From NCBI RefSeq assembly GCF_002878395.1, contig NC_061111.1, positions 28,014,995-28,078,994 of the forward strand: a DNA stretch of 64,000 bases. The letters run 5' to 3'. The position numbers were made by a program, and so were the translations under genes. Origin of the DNA: Capsicum annuum. Its lineage: Eukaryota > Streptophyta > Magnoliopsida > Solanales > Solanaceae. The notes under the pieces were generated by a model. The model made no database searches. It was not told the DNA's origin and saw only the letters and a program-made list of their open reading frames with translations. Shown here in pieces: positions 10,755 through 21,946 of the stretch; positions within the stretch are counted from its first letter, which is position 1, and the number at the start of each line of letters is the position of its first letter.

Positions 10755-11839
10755 GCTTGATCTTGTTCCCACAAGATCAATCTTGGCTGAGATTTTTTAC
10801 TTGTCTTGAGTGTTTCTAGTATTAGTTTTGTTCTTCACTAACACTTTGAGTCAAAATCTAAGTTTGAGCTTGTATTTGTTGAAGTTGTATTCGTGAACTT
10901 GGACTTGTCTGATTTGTTGTTGAACATTGTTGGGTGGATTGTTTTGGCCGTGTGGTTTCTCCTTGATGTTTTAAGCTGGACCATATGATATTGTTGTTAA
11001 TTGATGGCTTAAGAACATTTTGTTGAGTTGTAGTAGTCTTGGCCGTGAGTTGAAAACATTGTTGTTGTCGATTTCGGAGTTGGCCGTTGGAGTTGTTGTT
11101 GGTTGTTCTTGGAATTGTTGTTGTTGTTCTTGGTGATGTTGTTATTATTCTTGATGTTCATCACCACCTTCATATATTATTGAAGATAAAGTATATTTTA
11201 GATGAATTTGTTAGTCTTGAAAGACCTCTCAACCACCAAAGACTTTATCAACCACTTTCCAACAACTTTCCATGATTCAAGGGTTCATGTTTTGAGGAAA
11301 AGTACAAGTCAAGTCAAGACTTTTTGTGTTTGAATTTGAAGTAAGTTCCAAGAATTGTATTTTCCTTCATTATCTAAATCTCACCAATTCCAAATTACAA
11401 TTTGACCAAGACTTGAAAATTGGAAAATAACAACTTGTTTAAAAAACGCAATCAATACGTGGCTACCGCGTCATCATGTTTTGCTATTCACGCAACATAT
11501 TTAAGCTCAAATTTCAGATTTTGTAGTTTTCTTTTGTTGTTCCTTAGTTTCAACTTCGTTGGTTCCAATACTAATTGGCAAACTAGTGCTCATCTACTAG
11601 ATTGTTAGTTAGTCTTTGTATTCGTTCGTTCGTGTTAAGCGTTTGTTGTGTGTGTTTCTCTTTTGTGAATTCGTTGTATCTTGTTGGTTCAAGTATGCAA
11701 ACAAATTTTCTTTGAGTCAACTTAAATGAAAATCTATTTCGAATAAGAGTAGACTCGACCCTCAATCACTCACGAAGTACAAGCCAACTTTTAACACTTG
11801 TGAAACCAAGTGTGAGGTAAAAAAACCAATAGTGAGAGT
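10755..11839 (+). other. Element N leader region
   Basis: About 1.1 kb lies between primer site and first long ORF. It has a TTG-rich stretch (GTTGTTGTT words, about 11040-11150), and short frames without recognisable domains. It is probably untranslated leader. Confidence 0.5.
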
Positions 11840-12568
11840 ATGGTGAGGAATTTTGAGCTAACTAGTTTTTTTTTGTTTTTTTTGTTGTCTTTTATTTTAT
11901 GTACCATGGCTTCCAATAATCCCGATGCCACATTTGATCGCATCAATGAAAATCTTAAAGACATGAAATGGCACGTTGAAAGGCTACACCTATTTGTATC
12001 CACACCTATCCCAACAAATCCAAAACCTATTGTCCAAATACCTTGTGATGAGAGCTTCCCAAAGGGAGAAGTGGGTTTCCAAGACCCAAACCAAGGCGAC
12101 GACCGTAGCTCATGTGAGCTACAAGGTGAAAACGCTAACCTCCATAATGTAGTTGCGGTTTTTCCTAGTATAGAAGGACATGATTCTTTGAGCATGTTGT
12201 ATGATGAATGCCTTATTGTTATTTTTGCTCATAGACATCATGTAATTGAAAATGAGAGTGAACCCTTGAGCTTGTATTATGGTAAAGAATCTAATATTTG
12301 TCTTGCTCATCGGGATGATCATGTGTTTGAAACGTCTTTGGAACTTGATGGTTTTCCTTTAGAGAGTACATGTGTGTATTTTAAATCTACCCCGAGGGTA
12401 GATTCTACTCTCTTTAGACATAATATCTTGTTTGAAGATGATACATTCACTCCTAATGAACCTAGTAGTGAGAATGATCGTATAGATTGTCTTGAAGGCT
12501 ATAGCCTATATGCAAACCCACTATGGTGTGACAACATTCCTCCTCAAGATGGAAATCTCTTCTTGTAA
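11840..12568 (+). CDS. Element N ORF, 242 residues, unknown family
   Basis: An open frame with ATG at 11840. The alternative start is a Met at residue 22 (MASNNPDATF), which is more plausible because the first 21 residues are a hydrophobic poly-Phe/Leu run (LTSFFLFFLLSFILC) that may be upstream leader or a signal-like segment. The rest is acidic and His/Cys-containing (FAHRHHVIENE, CLAHRDDHVFE). I see no gag capsid motif, zinc knuckle or polymerase motif. The protein seems to continue in shifted frames to about 13300. It is probably a family-specific protein of this non-autonomous element. Function unknown. Confidence 0.55.
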   Translation: MVRNFELTSFFLFFLLSFILCTMASNNPDATFDRINENLKDMKWHVERLHLFVSTPIPTNPKPIVQIPCDESFPKGEVGFQDPNQGDDRSSCELQGENANLHNVVAVFPSIEGHDSLSMLYDECLIVIFAHRHHVIENESEPLSLYYGKESNICLAHRDDHVFETSLELDGFPLESTCVYFKSTPRVDSTLFRHNILFEDDTFTPNEPSSENDRIDCLEGYSLYANPLWCDNIPPQDGNLFL

Positions 12569-13299
12569 GATGAGAGCACTCTTAAGGATAGGGAATGTGT
12601 AGTCTTGGAAAGGATAGTCAATCCAGTGAAAATGACCTTGAATCGCTTGAATGTTTAGGAAACCCGAAATGTGATTGTTCTTGTGATAATGTTTTGGTGT
12701 GTGATTCCTTTGCTGGCCAAAGTGATTATATCTATATGGGGATTACTCTCTTAAAAGAGGAAGTGGTGCATGCTTAGAAATTCCATCTACTTTTTCTTTA
12801 TGTGTTTCCTATGTTGAGCATACTAGTGGTGATGGACTTGAAATTAGTGAGTACATGCATATAGAGACCATAGTTGAAGTTGGCTTGTGTGAAACCTTTC
12901 TCTACCCTCTTTGTGCTCATGATATTTTCACTAGTGATCTAGAGAGTATGCCTAATTTTGAGGAAGATACCTTAGGGGAAAGTGAGATTGTCCGAGACCT
13001 AAGTCCTTGATTACTCCACCCATTTGATCCCGGTACCATCTTAGGGTGGGAAAGGATTACTCTTGGCCTGTTTTCCTTTTGTCTTGATGCTTGTCTGAGC
13101 CACTTCCTTTGTAACATTGGCACTAATCTATTTATGCTTAAAACAAAGGACTCATGGCTATACTTCAAGTTTGTCCCACCTCAGCATGGCATGTTGATAT
13201 CCGTATTTTGATAACCCTAACCCTTATGTCATTAGGATATGTGCTTGTTTGTCTTCTCTTGATTTTGCAAGGCATGGATTCGAGGTCAAATCCTTTTCA
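12569..13299 (+). pseudogene. Decayed continuation of the element N ORF
   Basis: Protein-like pieces follow the 242-residue ORF in changing frames: 12595-12777 (with a Cys-rich CDCSCDNVLVCDSF piece), fragments around 12830-13010, and a last piece ending near 13300 at the purine tract (residues like FARHGFEV). The pieces keep the same strand and order, which suggests one original ORF of roughly 480 codons broken by frameshifts and stops. I recall similar C-terminal endings in other Solanaceae retroelement proteins, but cannot name a family. Confidence 0.45.
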
Positions 13300-13311
13300 A
13301 GAAGGGGAGGG
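13300..13311 (+). other. Element N polypurine tract
   Basis: AGAAGGGGAGGG immediately precedes the TGATACAAG start of the 3' LTR. Confidence 0.85.
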
Positions 13312-14123
13312 TGATACAAGTACAACCACGAAGATGGATATATGTGAGAGCGTAATGAACCCCAGACTTAGAGTGTGCAAGTGAAGGACTTAAAACACAC
13401 CAACCCGACCCTAATCTCACACTTGAAGTGTAAAGAAGAGCCTTGAAACATAACAAGACAGCCTCTACATTACACTTGAAGGGATCCTACCTCTACCTCT
13501 AGAGGGGTATTTTGAATATTTTAGCTTCTATTGTTGTAATGGCTATAAATATAATAATGTAGGGTTTCATTCATTAGTTTTTGTTGAAAATTGAAAGTTG
13601 TAACACTTAGAAACATCTCTCTCTTGTGAGAAAGGACTCTTGCTGAAAATATTGTAACTAGGCTTCAAATTGATTGTAGAATCACTCATGTTGGATTCGT
13701 GGCTTAATACGTTAGTGTTTTAAAGGAGGTAAAGTTCCTCCTGTGTCAACGTAGGATTTAGGTTTTTGTTGTGTGTAGTGTTAAGGGTCCAAGAGTCCAC
13801 CAAATTATTGGGTTCTTAAGATTATATCCTCACTTGTCTAACTATCTATCCTTTTGTCTATTGTAATCTTGTAACCATTTGTGTCTTGTAATCCTAAGCC
13901 GTTTGGTTGTCGTTGTTTCACATTATTGTTGTTATCTTGTTCATCATCTTGTATTGTTAAATTAATTGGTTTGTGGCTATTTTGGTGTTGAAACACACCA
14001 TTTTATCTCATTCTTATTGTTGTTGAGTGAATTCGAGAGTGGTCACCAAAAAGGTCCTTGATTCTTGAACTTGTGGACTGATTTTGGTGTGTGTTTTGTA
14101 CCTCCCTTGTATTTATCGTATCA
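13312..14123 (+). repeat. Element N 3' LTR (812 bp)
   Basis: A direct copy of 9934-10737 with scattered substitutions and small indels. It is followed by the second TGGTT target duplication. Confidence 0.9.
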
Positions 14124-14128
14124 TGGTT

Positions 14129-14158
14129 AAAAGAAAAATCATGAATAGATGTGTGTAG
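14129..14158 (+). pseudogene. Exon-like ORF in the Helitron, 3' part
   Basis: Nine codons plus TAG continue the frame that was interrupted at 9933. See the 5' part. Confidence 0.3.
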
Positions 14159-14220
14159 AGGTTTGAGGGGTTGGGTTAGGGGTTATAATTTAAAAGTCAA
14201 TTGTGCAAGATTACAGTTAT

Positions 14221-14580
14221 CAGCTATAGTTTTTTACTGTATATCTTCATTACAATTTGTTCTTATAATTCACTTCAAAAGTGCTTAAGTAAATCTTCAT
14301 GTACAAATAATGAGTATTATAACTTTCTTGATCTGATATATTTTCTCAGTTTTGTTGTTTAGTTGTGCACAGTAGTTCATTTTGAATTTGATTGATCTAC
14401 TTCGATCCACCATCAACACTAGCTGCTTCAAGAATTACTAAGCAATGCACTCTCGATTTATCTAAGGAGTAAATTAAAACCTTCGAGAAGCATAGAATTG
14501 TGGTAAAGATTATTTTTCATAAGTGTAGTATACCTTTGTTTAAATATTATTTAATTGACAAATAGAAATGTTTGCAATTA
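14221..14580 (+). repeat. Helitron internal duplicated segment, copy 2
   Basis: Diverged direct copy of 8671-9010, ending about 60 bases before the Helitron 3' terminus. Confidence 0.7.
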
Positions 14581-14642
14581 TGATATTTTTAAAGAACAAA
14601 TGGAATTTTAACAACCGTCCATTGTGCGGGTACAATCACTAG

Positions 14643-15232
14643 TAAACAATAATAGTGGGGAATAAAAATAGAAACAAAGTAAAGAACGCAAAAAGATTTA
14701 ACCCTTGTGGTGCCTACTTCCAGTTCCCTTGGGTTACAAAAGATTTCCTTGGAGCAACTTTAAATGAATACAGTGATTTTCTCACAAGCTTTATAGGATA
14801 GCTTTATTCGAAAGGTAGCAACCTCTACTTGTATAACTTCTAGCTTCTTCTCTATTTTGTTTTCACTATAACGTATTACAATGATTTTTATAACAATAAG
14901 AAGTAACTACGATTTTTCTCAAGTGAAGATGTACAAAATAAACTCAGGCTACTATGTTCTATTTATACAAGGTTTGAATATTGTGACCTTTGTATCTTCT
15001 GATCCTCAAAATCTTGATCGATCTTTTTCTTGCTGTTGTAATAGCTTTTCCTTGATTTGAAAGAATTAGAATTTTCTTTCTTCTAATTTCGTACTCTATT
15101 AATCGGGAAAGTCAAGGAATTTGTGAGTCATTTAAGTTGGGAATTGAATACCCAGATGACGTAATATACCCATATCAGATACGTTCATATTTTTTTTCTT
15201 ATATTCCTGAGCTGAATATACTCCTTCCTTTT
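14643..15232 (-). repeat. Copia A 3' LTR, main fragment
   Basis: It matches 22054-22649 along its length. With 7454-7558 it makes 695 bp against 703 bp for the intact LTR. The inner edge is set by loss of similarity after CTCC.TCCTTT and is accurate to a few bases. Confidence 0.85.
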
Positions 15233-17156
15233 GTGATGTAGCCTTCCAAAAGCCTTGAGATTTTGTTTGAATTGTGGGATTGATATCTCTACTGGCAAAA
15301 TGGACTTTTTCTTTTTGTGTATTGCTTCTTTTATCATTTGGCACATAATTAGGGATTAACATTGTCATCATTAAAACTATATTTGTGGATAAAAGTAGAT
15401 AAACTTCCCTGTAAGTTTCTTTCAAGTTGAGCTGGCTCCCCCTCGAATTGTGCATCTCCTTGTGACCTGTAGAACCAGTGTTTTCTCTCCCTTTGACATA
15501 ATAACAAAGGAAATATACAAATATCACAAAATAGATAAACATGCAGATAATAAAAAGATGACATAGTTCAATAGAAATAACCCCTAATAAGGGGAGGAAT
15601 TGGAGATAGTAGTGCACAGACAATACATAAAAGTTGCCAGGGACACATCCCTATTGAATCAAGGACTAAAATATTTACTTCTTTTTTCAAGAAGTAGGTC
15701 AAAATACTAATCACATTCCTGCAGCAGGCATCATAGGACTTTTCCACGTTATTCGAAAAGGTTGAATAGTATGTCTGAAAGGTGACAACAAGTTCGTTGT
15801 GAGAGGAACTGACTCCAAAATTAATAGAGTCAACTTGCTTGATCAATTTATTCATAGTTTGAATTTCCTCAATCTTTATGCTGTCGACTACAAGCCTCAA
15901 TTTTCCTACATATGTGCCTATATCCTTGGTGACTTGACTAATTTTTCCAATAGTTTCCTACAGAGATATCATCCCTTCTTCCAGAGTCATCGGCCGTTTC
16001 TGTATACCTTCTACTTCTTTGAGCAACAATGTAGTAGAATCAATGGGGGCCTTTCAGAGTTGGTTTTCACATAACGAGTTTTGGCTGAATCCTTATTACA
16101 CCATTGGAAGTCAACTAACACATAGCCTATGCTTTTAAAAGCTTGGGTGTCATAGGTACCAGTAACATACACAATAAGAAAATTAGATAAATCAATCATT
16201 GAGTAAAGCAAAATGTGAAAAATCAGTGCCCCATAGGGCAAACTAGCAGAGGCGCTAGAGTCCTGAGCACTTTCTAGTATATACTTTTGAAACCAATCAC
16301 CCCAATTCAAATGATACTTATTAATTAGACAATACAAAATAAATAAATCCCTAGTGGAAATGCTACTAAGGTCACTTTTGTGGGGACTAAGGTCGTAGTA
16401 ATAATATGTTGCTACAATTCTATTTTCAAATCGCAGAGACAGGGTTAAAAAATCAGAAAGGTTAGTTCCCAATTTGATAACTGCCTTCTTTGCTCCTTTA
16501 AGCGATACCTCAAAATCATCAGGCCAACCACCATTCATATATGGAAGACCTACAGAAGAGTCAATTTCATATACTTTTTCAAATAGAAAGTCATTTAATA
16601 TAATTCTAGGGTCAAGCACTAGGGTTTCAAGTTCTCCTCTTTCTCGAGATATATGAAGGTTAGCATAAAACAAGTAAACATGATCCTCATAAACTTCTAT
16701 ACCATATACATTGAAGAACTATTTAAGTTTTTGATCCTTGAAAACATCACTTACTGAAAAATGAGACTCCTTGAGTAGCTTCAAGTTTATCATCATATCT
16801 GAACCACAGACTGATTTTAAAAGAGCTCAAATTTCTCTTTTGCTAAATACCCCAAAACTTTTGCATGTCCTCTCGAGTAAAAGACCCACAAGTTTCCACC
16901 CAAAATTTCTTGCAAGAATATCCTTTATCACAAGTGGATTGCTTCTTAAACGCCTTTTCTACAGTATGAGATTCTCCTTCAGAAGAGTCTGAAGAGAGCT
17001 TTCGAATATTTGTGGAGGAGCTTTTCGATAAGTAGACTTAGGGAGGAGGGAGATATGTAATAGATCTAATTTTGAATATTGTGAAGAAATACAAATAAAG
17101 AGAAAGTGGAAGAGAGGGTTTATGATGAGAGAAAAGAAGGGGAGGTGAAGAGGCAA
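15132..17156 (-). pseudogene. Copia A 3' ORF: plant-transposon-protein-like domain, coiled coil and transmembrane segment (env-like)
   Basis: This lies downstream of RNase H and in the sense direction. Pieces on the minus strand are 17156-16959, 16958-16674 (with stops), 16673-16011 (220 open codons), 15900-15568 and 15623-15132, which together suggest one ORF of about 670 residues. The 220-codon piece has features (STRDLFILYCLINKYHLNWG, SASLPYGALIFHI) resembling the 'putative plant transposon protein' family (Pfam Transposase_32). After it comes a heptad-like stretch (15900 down to about 15700). Next is a very hydrophobic segment (residues CHLFIICMFIYFVIFVYFLC, about 15575-15500) followed by basic KGREN, typical of a membrane anchor. 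The ORF end overlaps the 3' LTR. SIRE-type elements are known for an env-like third ORF; whether this one is env is inference. Confidence 0.55.
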
Positions 17157-17520
17157 TTCAGTGAAGCAAATGAAGAGATAATGATAAGGGGAAACAATGA
17201 AGAGAATTAGAGCGGTTTATTTATGGAACAGAGAAAATAATTTATGAGGGTTGCGGGAAATGAGAGATTTGATAAGAAGGGATACACTAAATACTAAATG
17301 ACCATAGATTAATAAGTAGAGAAAGTAAGAAAAGTAAGAAAATCTAAAAACTGACAAAAAATACACATTAAAAGATATATTTAAAAAAAATAAACACGAC
17401 AAATAGAAATTAAATGCCTGTAATACCGATTCTTTTTCGTAAAAAAAAAAATATTTCCTGTAAGATAGATTTTGTAAAAATATTGGAAAGCTGATTTTTA
17501 GAATCAACAAAATTTAGAAC
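17157..17520 (-). other. Copia A spacer between pol and 3' ORF
   Basis: AT-rich. The open stretch at 17217-17510 encodes only a Phe/Leu/Tyr-rich sequence, as expected by chance from AT-rich DNA. No motif is seen. Confidence 0.5.
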
Positions 17521-20430
17521 AAATCTCTATTTTCTATATGATATCTATATGCTTAGCTTTCGAGTGGTGAATAGTACATGTAGAAAGGTTAATAGAACTA
17601 GTGTTATCATACATAATAGGAACTAATTCATATAAAAATCATAGTCAAGCAGTCAATGCATAATCCATAATAGTTTTGTACCACAACTATCAACAGTTAT
17701 ACATTTGTACCCCGTGATGGATAATGCAAAGGAAGTTTGCTTTTTGCTATGCCAAGATACTGTGCATAACCAAGTAGTTGATATGTTCCACCTGTATTTT
17801 TTTGATCATTTTTGTCACCTTCAAAATCAACATCTGAATTACCAATTAAATCAAAGTTTTGACCATGAGGATATCATAATCCAAAATCTTGAGTCTTAAT
17901 AAGGTATCAAATTGTTCTTTTTACAATTGTGAGGTAGGATTCTTTTAGATCTGACAAGAACCTTCCACACTTGCACACACTGAATATGATATCTGGACGA
18001 CTTGAAGTTAGGTATAGAAGTGAACCAATTATCTCACGATAAGTCTTTTTGTCTACATATTTTCCTTAAGCATCAGTTCGAAGACAAGTCAAAGGACTCA
18101 TTGGTGTTCCGAATGCCTTCTCCTTTTCCATGTCAAAATTTTTGATTAGTTCTCTTGTATATTTGCTTTGGCTTATGAAATTTTTGGAAACCAACTACTT
18201 AGTTGAAGTCCCAAGAAGAAAGTCAACTCTTTAATGAGGCTCATCTCTAATTCTCCTCTCATAAGATTCACAAAATTCTCGCACAACAAGGTGTTAGGAC
18301 TTCTAAAAATAATATCATCTACATAAATTTGCACAATAAGAATGCTAGAATATAACTTTTGAATAAAAGGGGCGGTGTCAATATTTCCTCTTTAAAAATT
18401 ATTTCTTAATAAAAAATGCTTAATCTCTCATACCAAGCTTTTGAAGCTTGCTTGAGAAAAGTGTCTTTGAAATCATGAAAACATAGTCGGATTAAGAAAA
18501 TTTTTTATATCAGGGAGGTTGTTTGAAAAAAAAACTTCCTCATTGATAAAATCATTTAAGAAGACACTTTTTACATTCATTTGAAATAATTTGAAGCGTT
18601 TAAAAGAGGCAAAAGCTAAAAAGGATGTTAACAATTCCAACCTTGTTACGGGAGCAAATGTTTCATCATAATCAATCCCTTTTTACTGGGAGTAACCTTG
18701 AGTTGCTAACTTTGCTTTATTTCTAACGACCATACCTTCCTCATTCAGTTTGTTTCTATAGACCCATCTAGCTCCAACAACTGCACAATTCTTTGAATAT
18801 TTTACTAAGGTCCAATCTTGATTTTCTTCAAATTAATTTAGTTCCTCTTTTATGACTTAAAGTCATGATTCATCTTCAAGTATCAATTCATTTTGCGTCA
18901 TTTTATGATACAAGGGTCATATACGTTTGCTTTCTCAATAAATCTCTTATCTGTATTTGATCATTTAAATTTTCAATAATGATGTCATTTGAAAAGCTTG
19001 CACTATACATCCATTCTATGGGAAAGTTTTCTTTTAAATGATTAGGTAGGGTAGTTGACTCTGTGTCTATTTGTACCTCAGTTTTTATAGTGATTTTGAC
19101 TTAGGAATTGTTTCCCTGTTCTCCATCAAGCCTCATATTCACAAAAATCGAGTTAGATTTATCAAATACTACATGCATAAATTATTTCATTCTTAAAGTT
19201 CTTTTTATTAAAATATCTATATGCACGACTAGTGGGAGAATATATAAGAAAATATTTTCAGTACTTCGAGGATCAAATTTTTCTAGAGTGTTCTTACCAT
19301 TGGTATAGATGAGGCACTTGTAGCCAAAAGGATGAAAGTAGATGATGTTTGTCTTTCTCCTCTCCAAAGCTTATAGGGGGTCTTTTTTAAAAATGGGCTT
19401 GATCAAACATCTATTGAGTATATAGCATGATGTACTCGTTGCTTTTTTTCAAAAGTGGTCAGACAGACATTGTTCCAATAGAATAATGTTGGCAGGGTCT
19501 TGAAGAGATATATTCTTTCGTTCAACTATTTCATTTTATTGAAGAGAGTAAGGTGAAGAGAAATTTTAAGTATAACCATTTGTGCAAAAAAAATCTTTGA
19601 ATGCTTTAATTTTAAATTCTCCTTCACGATCACTGTGTATGGTAGATATAAATTATCTTACTTCTCTTTGAACTCTTCTATAATATATTTCAAAATTAGT
19701 GAATGTTTCATGCTTGTGAGCAAGAAACATTATCCGTATAAATCATGAGAAGTCATTAACTATAACAAAATATATTTTTTTTTATCAATAGTAGCTATTT
19801 TGGTAGGTTTAAATAGATCCAAGCAGATAGTTTAGAGTGGCTTAAACATGCTAATAATGTGTGACATTGAATTATGTTTGAGTCTTCTTACTAAGTTAAC
19901 AAGCATTACATATATGATTCTCTTCAAACATAAATTTAGGTAGACCTTTAGCCAGTTCAATTTCAGAGAGCTTTTCAATAGCATGTATACTCTTATGTCC
20001 AAGTTTTCTATGCCACAATCAAGAAACATATGTTTGAATAGTAAGACAAGTTAAAATAGGTAAATCAATATTATTTAAAACATAGATTTTTTTGACCCGA
20101 TCATCACTGAAGGTAATATTTCTTGCGATATTGCTGATGGTGCATTTCACAATATATAAAATCCAACATCGCATGATTGACTTATACTTAGAATGTTATA
20201 TGTGAGTCCATCCACTAGGTACACTTCAATTAGAACACCGGAAGGACTGATATTTACAAATTCGACTCCCACAACTTCTTCTTTAGCGTTATCTCTTAAT
20301 CTAACCGATCCACCATCTATTTTCTTTACAAAATTGAAACTTTCTTTCATTCTTTCCATATGCCTAGAACACCCGTTGTCTATTACCCACATTTCCTTCT
20401 TATAGGTCTTTCGGGTGTGTTCCTACAAAA
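17521..20430 (-). pseudogene. Copia A pol: protease, integrase, reverse transcriptase, RNase H
   Basis: Order on the minus strand: protease start WVIDNGCSRHM (about 20390), integrase (about 20030-19100, with NEIVERK near 19530), reverse transcriptase (about 18980-18000, with the catalytic IVQIYVDDIIF near 18310-18340), RNase H (about 17900-17540, with CDNTSSINLS and HHSKAKHIDI). This is the Ty1/copia order. Stops and frameshifts are frequent and no open piece exceeds about 80 codons. The YVDD catalytic motif itself is intact. The element cannot encode its own mobility now. Confidence 0.85.
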
Positions 20431-21930
20431 TAAAAAATTATTGTCTTTTGGGAACCTAATTGTTTTTGGGTCCTTGAGGGTTAGAAGAAGTTTTTTTTTA
20501 TCTTTAAATTCATATTTCATGCGACTACTCTCTGCAGTTATATGATTTGTGACCCTTTCTTTTACAAGTGTAACACGTTTTATAATCAGAGAAAGAAAAT
20601 TTAGTAGATGCAAACGAGTTAGCGCTAGAGTTTGCTTTAATTTTAAATTTATTAAATTTGACAGAACAGTGACTTTGTGACTTTTTGATGCTATTAAGTT
20701 GCATCAACTCCTATCCAGCTTGCATCTAAGATGCTGCCAATCTTTTTCTCCTTGAGCAATTCTATTATACAAGTGAATTTTCAAATCTTTCTTTTCTTGA
20801 GAAATCTTGTTATACTCATTAATGACCTTTTGAAATTTATCAAGATTTGATTGCAAGATATTACAATTATGAAAATTAAAAGGTTTTACCTTACTTGACT
20901 CTCTTATAGCCATGAAATATATATTTGTGACTTCTGCATCATCCTCAGTTTCATCTTCATCACTCCATGCGCTAATATTCTTGTTTTTCTTTGATGATCT
21001 CCTTCTTAACTCAGGACAACTTTATTTGATATGAATAGACTTATCGCAGTTGTAGCACCAATCATCGTTCCTTGAGTAATCATTATTCTTTAAGGATTGT
21101 GAGGTCTCTAATTATCTTTGTTTAAGGATATGCCTTACTCCTCGATTTATGGGAGCCATATCTTTGGTGTCTTCTTCATCAATATTTTATTTTTCATTAG
21201 GATTTATAACACTGAATGCTACATTCTTCTTTCTCTCTTCTTAGCTGTACCTATTCTTATGTTTTGTTCATAATCAAGAAGATTACCTCATAGTTCATCT
21301 TATGTCATGGTAGATCTCCATCTTCTAGAGTGGTTGTCTTCGTCTCCCATGCTTTGAGAAGACTTCTTACAAGCTTCTTTACTTGCAGTCTATTTGAATA
21401 AGTCAATCCTAGTGATTTGAGTTCATACACAATTTAACTAAATCATGAAAACATATATTCCACTCCTTCATCGTCGCCCATTTTGAACGGATCATATTTA
21501 TTAACGAGTGTACCAATCCCGTCTTCTTTTACTTTTGTTGTGCCTTCATGAGTAACTTCAATTTTTTCCCATATATCTTTAGTTGTCTTGCATATTGAGA
21601 TCTTGTCATATTTCGATTTACAACTACACAATAAAGTAAACTTACTACTCTAGCATTACTTTTAATTACCTCTTATTATTTCTTAGTGGCCTTAAATGTT
21701 TTGAGACTAATGATTCTGCTTGATTCCTTTCCTTTGTCCTTGAGTCTTGAAATTCTCTCTTGATTACTACCAAAACTTGAAAAGCAATTGATTGAACAAA
21801 GATTTTGAATTTGTTCTTTCAATAGAGTAGTGTTATCCATTGATATATGGGCTCATTTGACGAATGATCATCCTAAAGTATTGCTCTTGGAATTTGAAAG
21901 TTTTTCGGGTAAGCAATGTTTTTATAAAAC
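20431..21930 (-). pseudogene. Copia A gag
   Basis: The UBN2-type capsid piece at 21631-21443 (TKDIWEKIEVTHEGTTKVKE) matches copia Gag style. A first zinc knuckle CYNCDKSIHIK.SCPEL (CX2CX4HX4C, with a stop inside) lies at about 21060-21010. A Lys-rich helical region follows at 20913-20704. A second knuckle, CYTCKRKGHKSYNC, lies at about 20575-20530, just before protease. Two separated knuckles fit SIRE-type Gag. It is broken by several stops. Confidence 0.75.
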
Positions 21931-21932
21931 CT

Positions 21933-21944
21933 GCTCTATTACCA
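21933..21944 (-). other. Copia A primer binding site
   Basis: GCTCTATTACCA on the plus strand is the complement of TGGTAATAGAGC, an initiator-Met tRNA site with two changes. It lies two bases from the LTR edge. Confidence 0.8.
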
Positions 21945-21946
21945 AT

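Larger units (their letters stand above)
9934..14123 (+). mobile_element. Element N: 4190-bp non-autonomous LTR retrotransposon inside the Helitron
   Basis: Two direct LTRs (9934-10737 and 13312-14123) are about 90% identical. Both start TGATACAAGTAC and end in TATCA. A perfect 5-bp target duplication TGGTT lies at 9929-9933 and 14124-14128. An initiator-Met primer site follows the 5' LTR and a purine tract (GAAGGGGAGGG) precedes the 3' LTR. The interior of 2.57 kb contains one decayed ORF of unknown family and no reverse transcriptase, integrase or protease. It must have used proteins from another element. Confidence 0.92.
7559..14642 (+). mobile_element. Non-autonomous Helitron, 7084 bp including a nested LTR element
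   Basis: It starts TCTATATCTATATCTATATA and ends ..GCGGGTACAATCACTAG, the 5'-TC and CTAG-3' ends of plant Helitrons. A decayed GC-rich hairpin (ACCGTCC ATTG TGCGGGT, 14614-14631) lies about 11 bases before the end. It sits between A (7558) and T (14643). Removing it restores ACCAAATAAACAAT, which is exactly the uninterrupted sequence in the partner LTR (near 22050). No Rep/helicase gene is present, so it is non-autonomous. Without the nested element N and one copy of its target duplication it is about 2.9 kb and holds a duplicated segment and possible exon fragments. Confidence 0.88.

Noticed and set aside
13154..13384. Independent small gene at 13154-13384
   Set aside because: It is part of the decayed element N ORF that runs across the purine tract into the 3' LTR.
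9934..14123. Segmental duplication of 9.9-10.7 kb and 13.3-14.1 kb
   Set aside because: It is fully explained as an LTR pair with primer site, purine tract and 5-bp target duplication.
17217..17510. 97-codon hydrophobic ORF on the minus strand, possible membrane protein
   Set aside because: It is AT-rich spacer between copia A pol and the 3' ORF; composition alone gives Phe/Leu/Tyr-rich open stretches.
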